Shown here in pieces: positions 1 through 8,286 of a stretch of 64,000 bases of DNA (position 1 is the first letter of the stretch; each line of letters starts with the position of its first letter). The notes beneath the pieces were generated by a model. That model had not been told where the DNA came from. It searched no databases and saw only the letters and a program-made list of their open reading frames with translations. Source of the DNA: DYRB01 sp963709645 (lineage in GTDB: Bacteria; Pseudomonadota; Gammaproteobacteria; Chromatiales; Chromatiaceae); assembly GCA_963709645.1 (NCBI GenBank), contig CAVPXP010000002.1, positions 1 through 64,000 on the forward strand. The letters run 5' to 3'. The position numbers and the translations under genes were made by a program.

Positions 1-668
1 TGGCGCGGAAAGATTTCATTGATTACTTCGTGGGTGTTAGAGCTGTCGCGCGCGCTCATCTTCTCAATGGTGGCGGTGAAGAGATCGTCACCGTTGAAGA
101 TGTCGGTGTCTTCGGCGAAGAAGCAGAAAATCAGCCGCGCCATGAAATGGTTCATATCCGGGCGGCGCTCGGAAGTTCCCCAGTCAGAATTAGTGCGCAG
201 CAACTCCACATAGAGCTTGTTGAGGCGGCCTGTTGCCTTGATATCGAAGGCGCTTTCGCGTATTTGCTGGACGGTACTTATACCCGCCAATGGCAGGAAG
301 AAACCGAAATGGTCTGGGAAATCTGGATAAGCGCAAGCGATGGTCTCACCGGAATTGAGGTCCTCGGCCTCTAGCCACTCACCATCGGTGGCAAGCGTGA
401 ATTTAGCGCGCGCCTTAGCCGTGGCCGGACTATCCTTAAGAGCGGTCAGCGTTTCGGTGACCGTACCCGGTTCGCAGACTTTCATGTGAATGTTGGTTGT
501 TTGCAGGACGCCACCAAGATCGGACTTGTTTGTCGTTCCGCTTTTAAGGCGCTGGATTGTCGTCGTCTTGTTGCCGAAAGCTTCCAGGAAGGCGAACGGA
601 AATGCCTGAGCATCAAACGGCGACTCAGCGAGACTGGATACGGCTTCTTCAATCTCAACGGCATTCAA
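1..668 (-). CDS. MmeI-like class I SAM-dependent DNA methyltransferase, N-terminal part (runs off left edge)
   Basis: An open frame on the minus strand starts with TTG at 668-666 and runs off the left edge, giving about 222 residues. The start overlaps the TGA of the HTH gene upstream, which argues for translational coupling. The protein begins NAVEIEEAV and contains FPFAFLEAFGNK, a DLGGVLQTTNIH stretch, YPDFPDHFGFFLPLAG and NHFMARLIFCFFAEDTDIF. I recognise these as the N-terminal region of large (about 900-1100 aa) MmeI-like or type IIG-like DNA methyltransferases, in which the catalytic NPPY motif lies further downstream, outside the window. The inferred role is DNA modification in a restriction or defence module of the element. 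Family assignment is from memory of the motifs; the exact subgroup (stand-alone RM or part of a larger defence system) cannot be decided here. Confidence 0.72.
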   Translation of the reverse strand, partial: MNAVEIEEAVSSLAESPFDAQAFPFAFLEAFGNKTTTIQRLKSGTTNKSDLGGVLQTTNIHMKVCEPGTVTETLTALKDSPATAKARAKFTLATDGEWLEAEDLNSGETIACAYPDFPDHFGFFLPLAGISTVQQIRESAFDIKATGRLNKLYVELLRTNSDWGTSERRPDMNHFMARLIFCFFAEDTDIFNGDDLFTATIEKMSARDSSNTHEVINEIFPR

Positions 669-847
669 TTTTTAACACTCCCGCTCTGCTCTTTGATCCA
701 TTTATCAATATCCTTAGAGCTAAACCGCCAGCTTCCACCAACTTTGAAACCCGGTATTTTGCCTTTGGCGGCCAGGTCGTAGGCGGTTTTCTCTTTGATC
801 TTGAGAAAGGTGGCGATTTCTTGGATCGTCAGAATCTCATCGTCCAT
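665..847 (-). CDS. Excisionase-family helix-turn-helix protein
   Basis: Sixty residues from ATG at 847, with a GGAG ribosome-binding site about 6 bases upstream. The sequence reads LTIQEIATFLKIKEKTAYDL, then GKIPGFKVGGSWRFSSKDID and a short basic tail. This is the HTH_17/MerR-like fold used by excisionases and small element-borne regulators: a helix-turn-helix followed by a wing with the GGSWRF signature. Its stop overlaps the TTG start of the methyltransferase, so the two form a coupled pair. Inferred role: control of methyltransferase expression, or DNA bending for element excision. The nearby integrase makes either plausible. A TTG codon three bases upstream (850) is an alternative start. 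Confidence 0.8.
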   Translation of the reverse strand: MDDEILTIQEIATFLKIKEKTAYDLAAKGKIPGFKVGGSWRFSSKDIDKWIKEQSGSVKN

Positions 848-1277
848 CAAGCGCTCCGCAGTATAGGCCTGTGTGGAAAAATACGGGATAAAGTGGAAAT
901 AACCAAGAAGTTTCCGATTTTTTCAGAATTATTCGGATTGGATTGGCCAGCATGACCACCAACCAGCCACAAAGCACTACGCTTCTAGATACCAATTTTC
1001 TCGATTTCATCCAGATAGATTTCACCTATTTGGCGGTCATGATGCTTCGTTGTTTTTGGGTCGGCATAGCCGGCCATTTGCTGCACTGGCAGCAGTCTGT
1101 CGGACTTTGGGCTGATAAGCGATAATGACCATCAATGAGGGCGATATCGAGTAGAGAGGCTGATTTGATGGGTCGTTTTGTATGTGTATTCCAGTGATTT
1201 CTGCCACTGGACCAGAGCAAAGCTGCCATCCATCAGGATCTAGGCGTGGCGATCGATTGCCGGCCCCAAGCGGGTAT
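848..1277. other. About 430 bases without a recognisable gene
   Basis: Open frames of 60-90 codons exist on both strands, but none shows a recognisable domain, a good ribosome-binding site or coupling to a neighbour. Given how many single-base frameshifts occur in this part of the window, an unrecognised broken gene cannot be excluded. The segment lies inside the integrative element. Confidence 0.4.
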
Positions 1278-1612
1278 TCAATGGGTAATTTCGTCAATCC
1301 CATCCAGGTCAGGATTCGATTCCAAAGTGCGGTCTTTCACAACCCCTCTATTGGAGAACTCACGTAGCCATCTTGGCGTGTATACGACTCGCCCGTTCTC
1401 GTCTTTTCGGTAGATCGGCCGCGCCCTTGTGCGCGCCACCGTTTTAGGGTTATTGGGGCCTTCCGCAACCACTGCGCCGCTTCAACGGTGTTAAGCGGCC
1501 GTTCATCTTCCAGCAGTAGGTCAAGCAACATCTCACGAACTTGCGATTCTGGGAGTCTTTGCGCTTCAGCTCCGGCCAGTGCAGTTCGAAGTAGAAGTGT
1601 TATATTGGACAT
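1278..1612 (-). pseudogene. Helix-turn-helix protein interrupted by a frameshift
   Basis: Starting at the ATG at 1612, the frame reads MSNITLLLRTALAGAEAQRL, then a helix-turn-helix stretch (TVEAAQWLRKAPITLKRWRA). After AQGRG, near 1415-1420, the meaningful reading moves to another frame: PIYRKDENGRVVYTPRWLRE, ending at the stop at 1278. Restoring one C in the GGCC stretch there joins the halves into a protein of about 110 residues. The fold (HTH then YRKDENGRVVY wing) is typical of phage or plasmid excisionase-type and RepA-adjacent regulators. Whether the break is real decay or a sequencing indel is open; other genes in this piece show the same kind of damage. Confidence 0.6.
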
Positions 1613-1715
1613 GACGTAGTTCCATACTGGTTCGGTTGTTACCAATATAGAATCAAATGGAGACTGTCAGCAGGAGCCAAAAAATGGGGGGGATTAATTG
1701 TCCTGACCAAAAAAT

Positions 1716-2162
1716 TCAGGTGTATTTATTAGCCCGAGAATTCTCTCGTTCGGCTTTTATGGATGCACTTAAATGTTGCATCAATTCCTCTAGAAGTTCT
1801 AAGTAGTCCTCACCATCGATAGGCTTTGCCAGAGCGGCCCGCCAAAATGGTGGATATTTGGCTCTGAGTTTTCTGAACGTTGAGTCACTGATTGAGCTCA
1901 TTTTTACGGCTTCATCATTCGTCAAGCCATACTTGTTCTTGTAGTAGCCGACCTCCGTAATCCTTAAGAAGTCCTTGAATTGCCGTTCCTTTGGGCTCAT
2001 CGGTGGTCTTCCGGCCTTCTTCTTCGTTTGTAGTTCGGGAACATACTTCAAGGCAACTGCTTCAGCCGTCTTCTTCCAATCCTCGACTGACTGCCCAAAG
2101 ATTTCGCACTCCTTTCTTACTTCCAGAATGATCGCCTCCAAGGCTTTATGGCGATTAGTCAT
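1716..2162 (-). CDS. Hypothetical element-borne protein, 148 aa
   Basis: The ATG at 2162 overlaps the TGA of the integrase (ATGA), so this gene is coupled to it and probably belongs to the same element. It is a charged, largely helical protein with a basic KKKAGRPPMSPKERQ segment at about residues 46-60 and a region resembling a helix-turn-helix (LTNDEAVKMSSISDSTFRKL, about 80-99). The C-terminal part is rich in Leu and Glu and may form a short coiled coil. No family is recognised. Its position directly downstream of the integrase suggests an accessory DNA-binding role, but this is inference only. Confidence 0.65.
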   Translation of the reverse strand: MTNRHKALEAIILEVRKECEIFGQSVEDWKKTAEAVALKYVPELQTKKKAGRPPMSPKERQFKDFLRITEVGYYKNKYGLTNDEAVKMSSISDSTFRKLRAKYPPFWRAALAKPIDGEDYLELLEELMQHLSASIKAERENSRANKYT

Positions 2163-3484
2163 GTGTTTAACACCTCCAATGCAGCTTTCATGTGACCTGG
2201 AGATAGATGGCTGTATTTTTGGGTCATCTCGATATTCTGGTGACCCAACAGCTCCTTGATGGTGAAAAGATCGACACCACCCATTGCCAATTTTGAGGCG
2301 AAAGAGTGCCGCAAGTCATGAAACCGGAAGCCCTCAATGCCGGCCCTACGCATCAACCCGACGAAGCAGTCTTGATGGAATTGATGCGCTTACCTTGGAA
2401 TGTAAACACAAGCCCAGTTCCCCCGGATTGCCGTTCCCATAAACGAATTACCCGAGTCGCTTCCTTCGAAAGTGGCACGTGATAACCTTTCTTGGCTTTG
2501 TCCAGTGAAACACGGACGAAGATTTGCCCGTTGTTAATATCCGACCATTTCAGCCCCAGCAATCCACCGCGTCGGATACCCGTATTCAGGGCCAGCAGGA
2601 CGAGTGGTGTGATGTGGTCCGCATATGCACCCGTAATAGCCGGAGGGGCGTCCTGGTGGCGTGCCTCGCGGTGGGTGATGGTGCGCGCCCTTGCGGCTTT
2701 CATTTCACGGTCACGCTGTACGCTCGTAGTTGTTCCGCAGTCGCTGCTCCTCGTCGGCGCTGAGGAAACGCGGTGGTTTGTTTATGGCTTTCACGATATT
2801 AAACCGCGTGGCAGACTTTCTTCGCTGCTGCGCATTGAGAGGGTGGTTCGGATATGGCCTTCGGATACCGCATGCGACAAGATGCCCGACAAGGCTCCCA
2901 GTAGTCGCTGGATCGTGGCAGGTTTGCGGGTTCTGAGTGCCTCGGTCTGCCACTTACGCAGGGTCAAGTGGGTGATAGTGTCCATGCGCAAGTCGAGAAG
3001 ATCTGCGAAAGCACTCTTCATCCACTTGATGGTTTCTTCCGGCCTTGCCCGTCCTTCGTTGCGGTAGAAGTCGAGATATACGTGATCAATGTATCCTCCC
3101 AGTGTGGCTACTTTCTCGTTTTTGATCGCGGCCAGTGTGCAGCACGTTTTGCCACACGCAAATCCACGGTACGCGCTTTGGCCTTGATACCTTCCGCCAC
3201 ATCGCGGATGGATCGCTGCCGGTCGGCCTTCGTGCCTGGCGTCTTGCGGTACAGCTTGTAGGTGAACGCATCGCCGACTTTCCAGCGGTAGCGTTGCCGC
3301 CGCGGCGAGTCTTCAGGTGTCCATAGGACCAAGTACCAGTTTCTCGTGCCGGACTTCTGACACGTACCATCAATCCCTTGCATTGCGCGTCATGCACCTC
3401 ATATGGCTTGTCGCGAGATCTAAGATTCCTGACCTGCCTGTTGGTCAGTTCGGGATTATCACTGATTGCAGCCATGCCGGTCAT
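2159..3484 (-). pseudogene. Site-specific tyrosine recombinase (integrase), split by several frameshifts
   Basis: Pieces in different minus-strand frames line up in order as one integrase of about 430 residues. An N-terminal LTNRQVRNLRSRDKPYEVHD and VGDAFTYKLY region is followed by a core-binding region (WMKSAFADLLDLRMDTITHL near 3020), then FLSADEEQRLRN near 2760. The catalytic domain has Arg I in NTGIRRGGLLGLKWSDI, HDLRHSFASKL (His and Arg II) and LLGHQNIEMTQKYSHL (His and the nucleophile Tyr). Frame changes fall near 3360, 3100, 2850, 2706 and 2355, at least five in all. The usual Glu after Arg I is Gly here. The gene reads away from the tRNA-Pro fragment, the normal geometry for a tRNA-targeting integrase. 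As written it cannot give a full protein; sequencing indels are as likely as decay. Confidence 0.8.
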
Positions 3485-3740
3485 CTCAATTGATTGGCGT
3501 GGTCAGGGTCCTTCGGCATCGGTTTGTGCACTAACGGACGTGCTCCTTTGGGCGGATACAGTGAATATGAAAGCCACCAAAGTCACTAGAAAGTCAGATA
3601 CCCCTTAAATATTCGCTTTTACCCTGAGTGTGTGTAAAATGATACCTGAAAGGTATGTATGTAACAAATATCAATCACTTATGTATAGTATCACTTGAAT
3701 ATTGTCGTGGTGATTTGGAGTATCCACAAACCCAGAATTT
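3485..3740. other. AT-rich stretch between integrase start and tRNA fragment
   Basis: No gene is recognised. The stretch is AT-rich, particularly 3600-3720, and contains repeated GTATGTATG/TATGTATAGTAT-like words. It lies where integrase arm-binding sites and the integrase promoter would be expected. That function is inference from position. Confidence 0.35.
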
Positions 3741-3790
3741 TCACAATGGGGTTGTGGGGGTCGGGAGTTCGAATTTCCCCGCCCCGACCA
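3741..3790 (+). other. 3' half of tRNA-Pro(GGG), candidate attachment site of the integrative element
   Basis: The segment can be read as tRNA positions 27 to 76: anticodon arm TCACA-ATGGGGT-TGTGG with anticodon GGG at 3748-3750, variable bases GGGTC, T arm GGGAG-TTCGAAT-TTCCC, acceptor strand CGCCCCG, discriminator A and encoded CCA. The matching 5' half (CGGGGCG acceptor strand and D arm) is absent upstream, where AT-rich element DNA sits instead. Proline tRNA genes with this sequence style are known. A 3' tRNA half next to an integrase is the classic scar of site-specific integration, with crossover in or near the anticodon loop. The intact tRNA would be expected at the other end of the element, left of the window. 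Confidence 0.8.
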
Positions 3791-4013
3791 ATTGAGCGGG
3801 TTAGGGCCGCTGTCCCGGAAGTAACCATCCGGAACAGCGTCTTGACGATCAAGGGGCGCTTTACTTGATCCAAGGTTTTGCTTGCAGAATCGAATGACCG
3901 CCCCAAAATTGGCCTCTTCGGGTCTTTTGACGGATAATCCATATTGGCTGCGATCAAATGGTTGATTTGCAGGTTTGTCTGGACCCATAGCTGGTCGCAA
4001 GGCGGAGAATTTG

Positions 4014-4998
4014 ATGAGCACGATTGAAAGCATTTTGCGCGACATGCCTGATATTGCCAATGAGGCCAAGGCGGAAGTTGCCGGTGAATTGGCCTGGGTG
4101 GGCATGAATGAAATCGAAATGCCCGTGCGCATCGAAGACGATGCCGGCGGCGTGATCCAGTCCTCCGCACTGGTTACAGCCTATGTCAACTTGATGGATC
4201 CGGACGTGCGCGGGATTCACATGTCCCGGCTTTACCTGGAATTGGACCAGGTGTTTACCCAGCGCCCGCTCAATCCGTGCACGCTGCGTCAGCTGCTGCG
4301 TTCATTTCTCGATTCCCACGAGGGTCTGAGCGATCGCGCCCTGATTCGCGTTGATTTTGATTACGTCACCCGCAGGCCCGCACTTGCCAGTGACAACGAA
4401 GGCTGGCGTCGTTATCCCGTATCCATGATCGCGATTCTCGAAGGCGGTGAGTTCAGCCTGGAAATGGGTCTGGAAATTCTGTATTCCAGTACCTGTCCGT
4501 GTTCCGCGGCGCTGGCCCGGCAGTTGATTCAGGATCAGTTCAAAAAGGACTTTTCCGACCAGCAGCAGATCGAAGTCTCGAGCAGGTAACGAATGGCTGG
4601 GCAGTGAACAAGGCATTCTGGCAACACCGCACAGCCAGCGCAGTGCTGCGGAAATTCGAGTACGTCTGACACCGAGTTTCGAAATGTTCCCGATTATTGA
4701 ACTGATCAATGAAATTGAGAACGCACTCAAGACCCCGGTTCAGGCCACCGTAAAGCGGGAAGATGAACAGGCCTTTGCGCTGCTGAACGGCCGCAACCTG
4801 ATGTTCTGTGAAGACGCCGGACGCAGGGTTCAAACCGCGCTGAACCGGGATGAGCGCATTCTGGATTTCTGGGCACGCTGCACCCATTACGAAAGCCTGC
4901 ACCCGCACAATGCCGTGTCTGTGGTGACCAAAGGTGTCGATGGCGGCTACGTTGCCGGCGCCGGCGCGCCGGTGCGTCTGGGCAATTCAAGGAAATAA
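4014..4998 (+). CDS. folE2: GTP cyclohydrolase FolE2 (type IB), with one frameshift
   Basis: FolE2 converts GTP to 7,8-dihydroneopterin triphosphate, the first step of folate (and queuosine precursor) synthesis; it is the metal-flexible alternative to FolE. ATG at 4014 follows a GGCGGAG site. The first frame (to 4589) carries the conserved SSTCPCSAALARQLI with the metal-ligand Cys; the second (to 4998) carries TPHSQRSAAEIRVRL, MFPIIELINEIENAL and CTHYESLHPHNAVSVV. The halves are joined by a shift near 4583, where restoring one base (AGC-GCA-GGT) gives a continuous protein of about 327 residues, the normal family length. It lies just downstream of the tRNA-Pro scar. The frameshift may be a sequencing error. 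Confidence 0.88.
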
Positions 4999-5039
4999 AC
5001 CGGTTCCAGACCGCAAACTACAGACTGGCTCAGTAGCTC

Positions 5040-5897
5040 TCAACTCGAGTCCGGCTGCGGTGTGTCCTGCAGCAATAGTTGTGGATCCACTCTGCGGTCC
5101 CGCCAGTTCATGCGCCAGTCAAGATGCGGCCCGGAGGCGCGCCCGCTAGCGCCCACCCGGGCGATCAGATCGCCTTTACGCACGGCCGTGCCTGAATTCA
5201 CCAGGATCTTGCTTAAATGCAGAAAGCTCGATGACAGGCCCTGCCCGTGATCGAGGATGATCGTCCCCCCAGAAAAGTACATGCCCGGATGAGCCAGCGT
5301 AATGATTCCATCAGCAGGCGCGTATACCGGGCTGCCCTCTTTTGCGGCTATGTCCAGGCCATAATGTGGGCGCCCAGGTTCGCCATTGAGAATGCGTTGA
5401 CTTCCGTAAACGCCGCTGATCCGGCCGCTGGCCGGCCAGTCAAAGCCGGCGATGTAATCCGTGCGATCATCGTTCCGCGAACGCGCCGCTGCGACCATGG
5501 CAGCTTCATCACGAATACGCCGGGCGGCTGTGGGATCGGGTTTGACGGTTGATGGCGGCAGTCCGTCGACGCGTTCGATTGCATACTGCCGCACGGCCAC
5601 TTTCAGGGCGAAGGTTTCTTCATTTCCGGCCGCAGCGGTGATTTTCAGCGTGCGCACGCCGCTTTCATCGCGATCGAAACCGATCACAAAATCGCCCTGG
5701 GCGGAAACAGCAATTTCTTTTCCGTCGAGAAAAGCGCGGCTGCCTGCCTCTGCGCGTCCAAACAGCAGGCCGCCCTGCACAGGTTTGCCCTGCAAGACCG
5801 ATGCCGCTGAGGCCTGAACGGCTAATAACCCGGGCAGAATCAGCAGCACCCCAAGCACAAACAAAATGAATTTCAGATCACTTCGAATCCAAGGCAT
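5040..5897 (-). CDS. M23 family metallopeptidase (LytM-like)
   Basis: A 285-residue exported protein from ATG at 5897. The N-terminus has a few basic residues and then a hydrophobic segment (FILFVLGVLLILPGLLAVQA) that fits a signal peptide or anchor. The C-terminal half is a peptidase M23 domain: SGVYGSQRILNGEPGRPHYG with the His-x3-Asp zinc motif HYGLD, a YAPADGIITLAHPGM core, ILDHGQGLSSSFLHL and the final HLDWRMNW. M23 enzymes cut peptide cross-links in murein, or act as amidase activators when zinc ligands are lost; here the ligands appear present. It is convergent with folE2 and lies downstream of mltD in the same direction, so the two cell-wall genes may be co-transcribed. Confidence 0.88.
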   Translation of the reverse strand: MPWIRSDLKFILFVLGVLLILPGLLAVQASAASVLQGKPVQGGLLFGRAEAGSRAFLDGKEIAVSAQGDFVIGFDRDESGVRTLKITAAAGNEETFALKVAVRQYAIERVDGLPPSTVKPDPTAARRIRDEAAMVAAARSRNDDRTDYIAGFDWPASGRISGVYGSQRILNGEPGRPHYGLDIAAKEGSPVYAPADGIITLAHPGMYFSGGTIILDHGQGLSSSFLHLSKILVNSGTAVRKGDLIARVGASGRASGPHLDWRMNWRDRRVDPQLLLQDTPQPDSS

Positions 5898-5940
5898 CAC
5901 GGTGTTTCTCGTTTCCCCGCTCCCGTCTGCCTGTGGCGCG

Positions 5941-7504
5941 TTAGAGTTGAATACGAATGGACTGGCCCGGTTGAATGGTGGTGCCCGTTCCGAGATCATT
6001 CCAGACTTTGATGTCGTTTACCCGCACTTTGTACTTGCGCGCGATCTTCCACAGGGAATCGCCCTGTTGCACGGTATATTGGAGCGCACTGTTGCTAGCC
6101 GTGGTTTCCGTCGGGGTATGAAACACGATGAGGGAAGCACCGGCACGCAAAGTGCGCGGGTCGCGGATGTTGTTCCAGCGTTGCAAATCTTGCACTGACA
6201 CTTGATAGCGGCGCGCAATGACCGAGAGGCTTTCACCCGACTTTACACGGTGGGAAATCCGGTCGGCGGCGATCAGGCCGGATTGCAATTTTTGCAGCTG
6301 TTCAGCGGCGGCAGCGTAAAACGGGTCAACCAGCAATTGAACGTCGCGTGGCAATCTCAATTTCTGCCCTGGCCGTAGCATGTCCCCTTTCAACTCGTTG
6401 GTGCTACGCAAAACGGTCAGGGGCACTTGATGACGCTGCGCCAGACGGGACAGGGTGTCGCCTCGTTCAACCACGACCTGGTCCCACTTCATCAGCTCCG
6501 CTACATCAATCGCCTCCAGGCTGCTTTCCAGCAACGCTGCATTTTCCAGCGGCAGCACCACGCGGTAGGGCCCATCGGGAGAGGTGGCCCAGCGGTTGTA
6601 TCCCGGATTCAGGGTAAACAACACGTCTATGGGCACAGAGCTCAATTGAGCGACCAAGACGAGATCCGTCTGCTGTCCCAGATCAACCGCGGCAATAACC
6701 GGCTTGTCGGGGGTCTCGGCTATCTTGAAATCGTATTGTTCAGGGTTCTGGAACAGGCAGGCCAGCCCCAACAACTTGGGGACGTAGCCACGGGTTTCGC
6801 GGGGCAATTTCAGGCTCCAGAAATCCGCCGCCTTACCGTTGGATCTATTACGATCAACAAGACGTGTGACCAGCCCTTCGCCTGCATTGTAACCCGCCAG
6901 CGCCAACAGCCAGTCACCCTCGAACATGTCGTGCATGTAAGCAAGATAGTCCAGCGCCGCCCCGGTTGAAGCCCAAACGTCGCGCCGCCCGTCATACCAC
7001 CAGTTCTGTTTCAGTCCATAGCGCCGTCCGGTCTCACTGATGAATTGCCAGGCGCCCATTGCCCGTCCGCTGGAGTAGGCGAAAGGATCGTAGGCTGATT
7101 CGACTATGGGTAACAACGCCAGTTCGCCCGGCATACCGCGCCGTTCCAGTTCTTCGGCGATATGGTGGATCCAGGGCTGGGCGCGGTTGAAGATTCGCTC
7201 CATGTAATCCGGCCTTTCGGCATACCAGCGAGCCCATTGCAGATTGACTTCCTGCAAGGAACAATCCGGCAGCGCAAACCGGTCTACCAGCCTTTGCCAA
7301 ACATGTGCATATTGCTGCTCCATCTTCAGCTTGCAGCGGAATGTACAGGTGCTCATCGACCGCTGTTGCTACCGGCGGCGCGGTGAGAGATGATGCGCGC
7401 CGGGAATCGCGTCAGAAGCCTCTGGTACGTCGGGTTCAGCTGCCGGTTGTCGCACAACTGGCAAGCAAAACCAAGATCGACGCGGCCAGCAGGCGTAAAG
7501 GCAC
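5941..7504 (-). CDS. mltD: Membrane-bound lytic transglycosylase D, 5' end frameshifted
   Basis: A murein lytic transglycosylase of the outer membrane. The continuous frame (7356-5941) has the SLT domain (ALLPIVESAYDPFAYSSGRA with the catalytic Glu, then GAWQFISETGRRYGL, DYLAYMHDMFEGDWLLALAGYNAGEG) and three LysM repeats at the C-terminus (ERGDTLSRLAQRHQV, KSGESLSVIARRYQV, QQGDSLWKIARKYKV). The true start is probably GTG at 7504 behind a GAGGAG site: VPLRLLAASILVLLASC is a lipoprotein signal with lipobox LASC. That frame hits TGA at 7438-7436, and at least two shifts between 7440 and 7300 are needed to reach the main frame. Next to gloB, as in many gammaproteobacteria. Confidence 0.88.
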
Positions 7505-7703
7505 GGAATCTCCTCAAATTCCCAGGTTCGGACCGTTATTATGCGGTTTGAGGTGCTTCGGTCAACTTTTTTGTGCTCACCACGAAATCTTTCCATTGAC
7601 GAATAATACCCAGTGTGCTAGCCCCTGGAGAGGCCGAAGCGTCGCGATTTCGAGCTGCTACTGACGACGGATTCCGTGCGGCTGCGCAGAAACGGGTTGA
7701 CCT

Positions 7704-8225
7704 TCAGTTCTTCACCAGCCGGCCCGGCAACGTGATCTCTCCGGCCGTCCGCTGGGCTTCCACGCGCCTGGTTTTCTTTTGCAGATCTTCATTGTCCGGT
7801 TCCACTTCCAGTGCGAAAATACAATTGGAAAGGGTGTACTCGTGGCCGCAATAGACTCGGGTATCCGCGGGCAGGGCGGCCAGTTTGTCCAGCGAGTTCC
7901 TGCATTTGCTCCGGCGGTGCCTTCAAACAGCCGCCCGCAACCGACGCTGAACAAGCGTGTCGCCGCAAAACAGGCAGCCATGACCGGTAAATACGATATG
8001 CGTGGCAGTGTGTCCGGGGACTTCGAGCACGTTCGAATTCCAGTCCCAGACTCCGGCAATTGCGCCACGTCACCCTCCCGCATGATATGGTCGGTACCCT
8101 TGATGCGCGGATCATCCGGCCCAAATACCTTCGCACCGGTTTGATTTTTCAATTCAGGCATCCCACCCACGTGATCCGGATGGTGATGAGTGAGCAGAGC
8201 AATACGGTTGAAACGAGTAAATGAC
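7704..8225 (-). pseudogene. gloB: Hydroxyacylglutathione hydrolase (glyoxalase II), truncated and frameshifted
   Basis: Glyoxalase II hydrolyses S-lactoylglutathione to lactate and glutathione. The metal-binding motif LTHHHPDHVGGMPEL is at 8190-8140; further pieces in shifting frames give VLEVPGHTATHIVFTGHG, CLFCGD, LFSVGCGRLFEGT, LDKLAALPADTRVYCGHEYT and a C-terminus ending in PGRLVKN, with the stop at 7706-7704. At least three single-base shifts lie between 8060 and 7880. The first 45-50 residues of the family are missing: homology stops within a few codons of the 14-A run at 8226-8239. The mltD neighbour supports the assignment. Truncation coincides with the change of base composition. Confidence 0.8.
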
Positions 8226-8240
8226 AAAAAAAAAAAAAAC
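8226..8240. other. 14-A homopolymer at an abrupt change of composition; probable sequence join
   Basis: Positions 8226-8239 are all A. Left of it the DNA is of moderate GC with many frameshifts; right of it the DNA is GC-rich with strong G/C third-position preference and intact genes. gloB is cut here and ygfZ begins about 45 bases to the right. Confidence 0.65.
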
Positions 8241-8286
8241 GACGAATTGCTACCCGCGAAACCCGCCAGCATGAGCCGTGACCAAA

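Noticed and set aside
30..374. Plus-strand open frame of 114 codons at the left edge.
   Set aside because: It is the reverse shadow of the methyltransferase, whose frame gives coherent family motifs.
1097..1110. CTGTCGGACTTTGG is identical to part of the MITE end at 55271-55284, suggesting a second copy in the left piece.
   Set aside because: A single 14-base match between two positions in 64 kb is expected by chance, no inverted partner or CTAG duplication is present, and similarity stops outside these bases.
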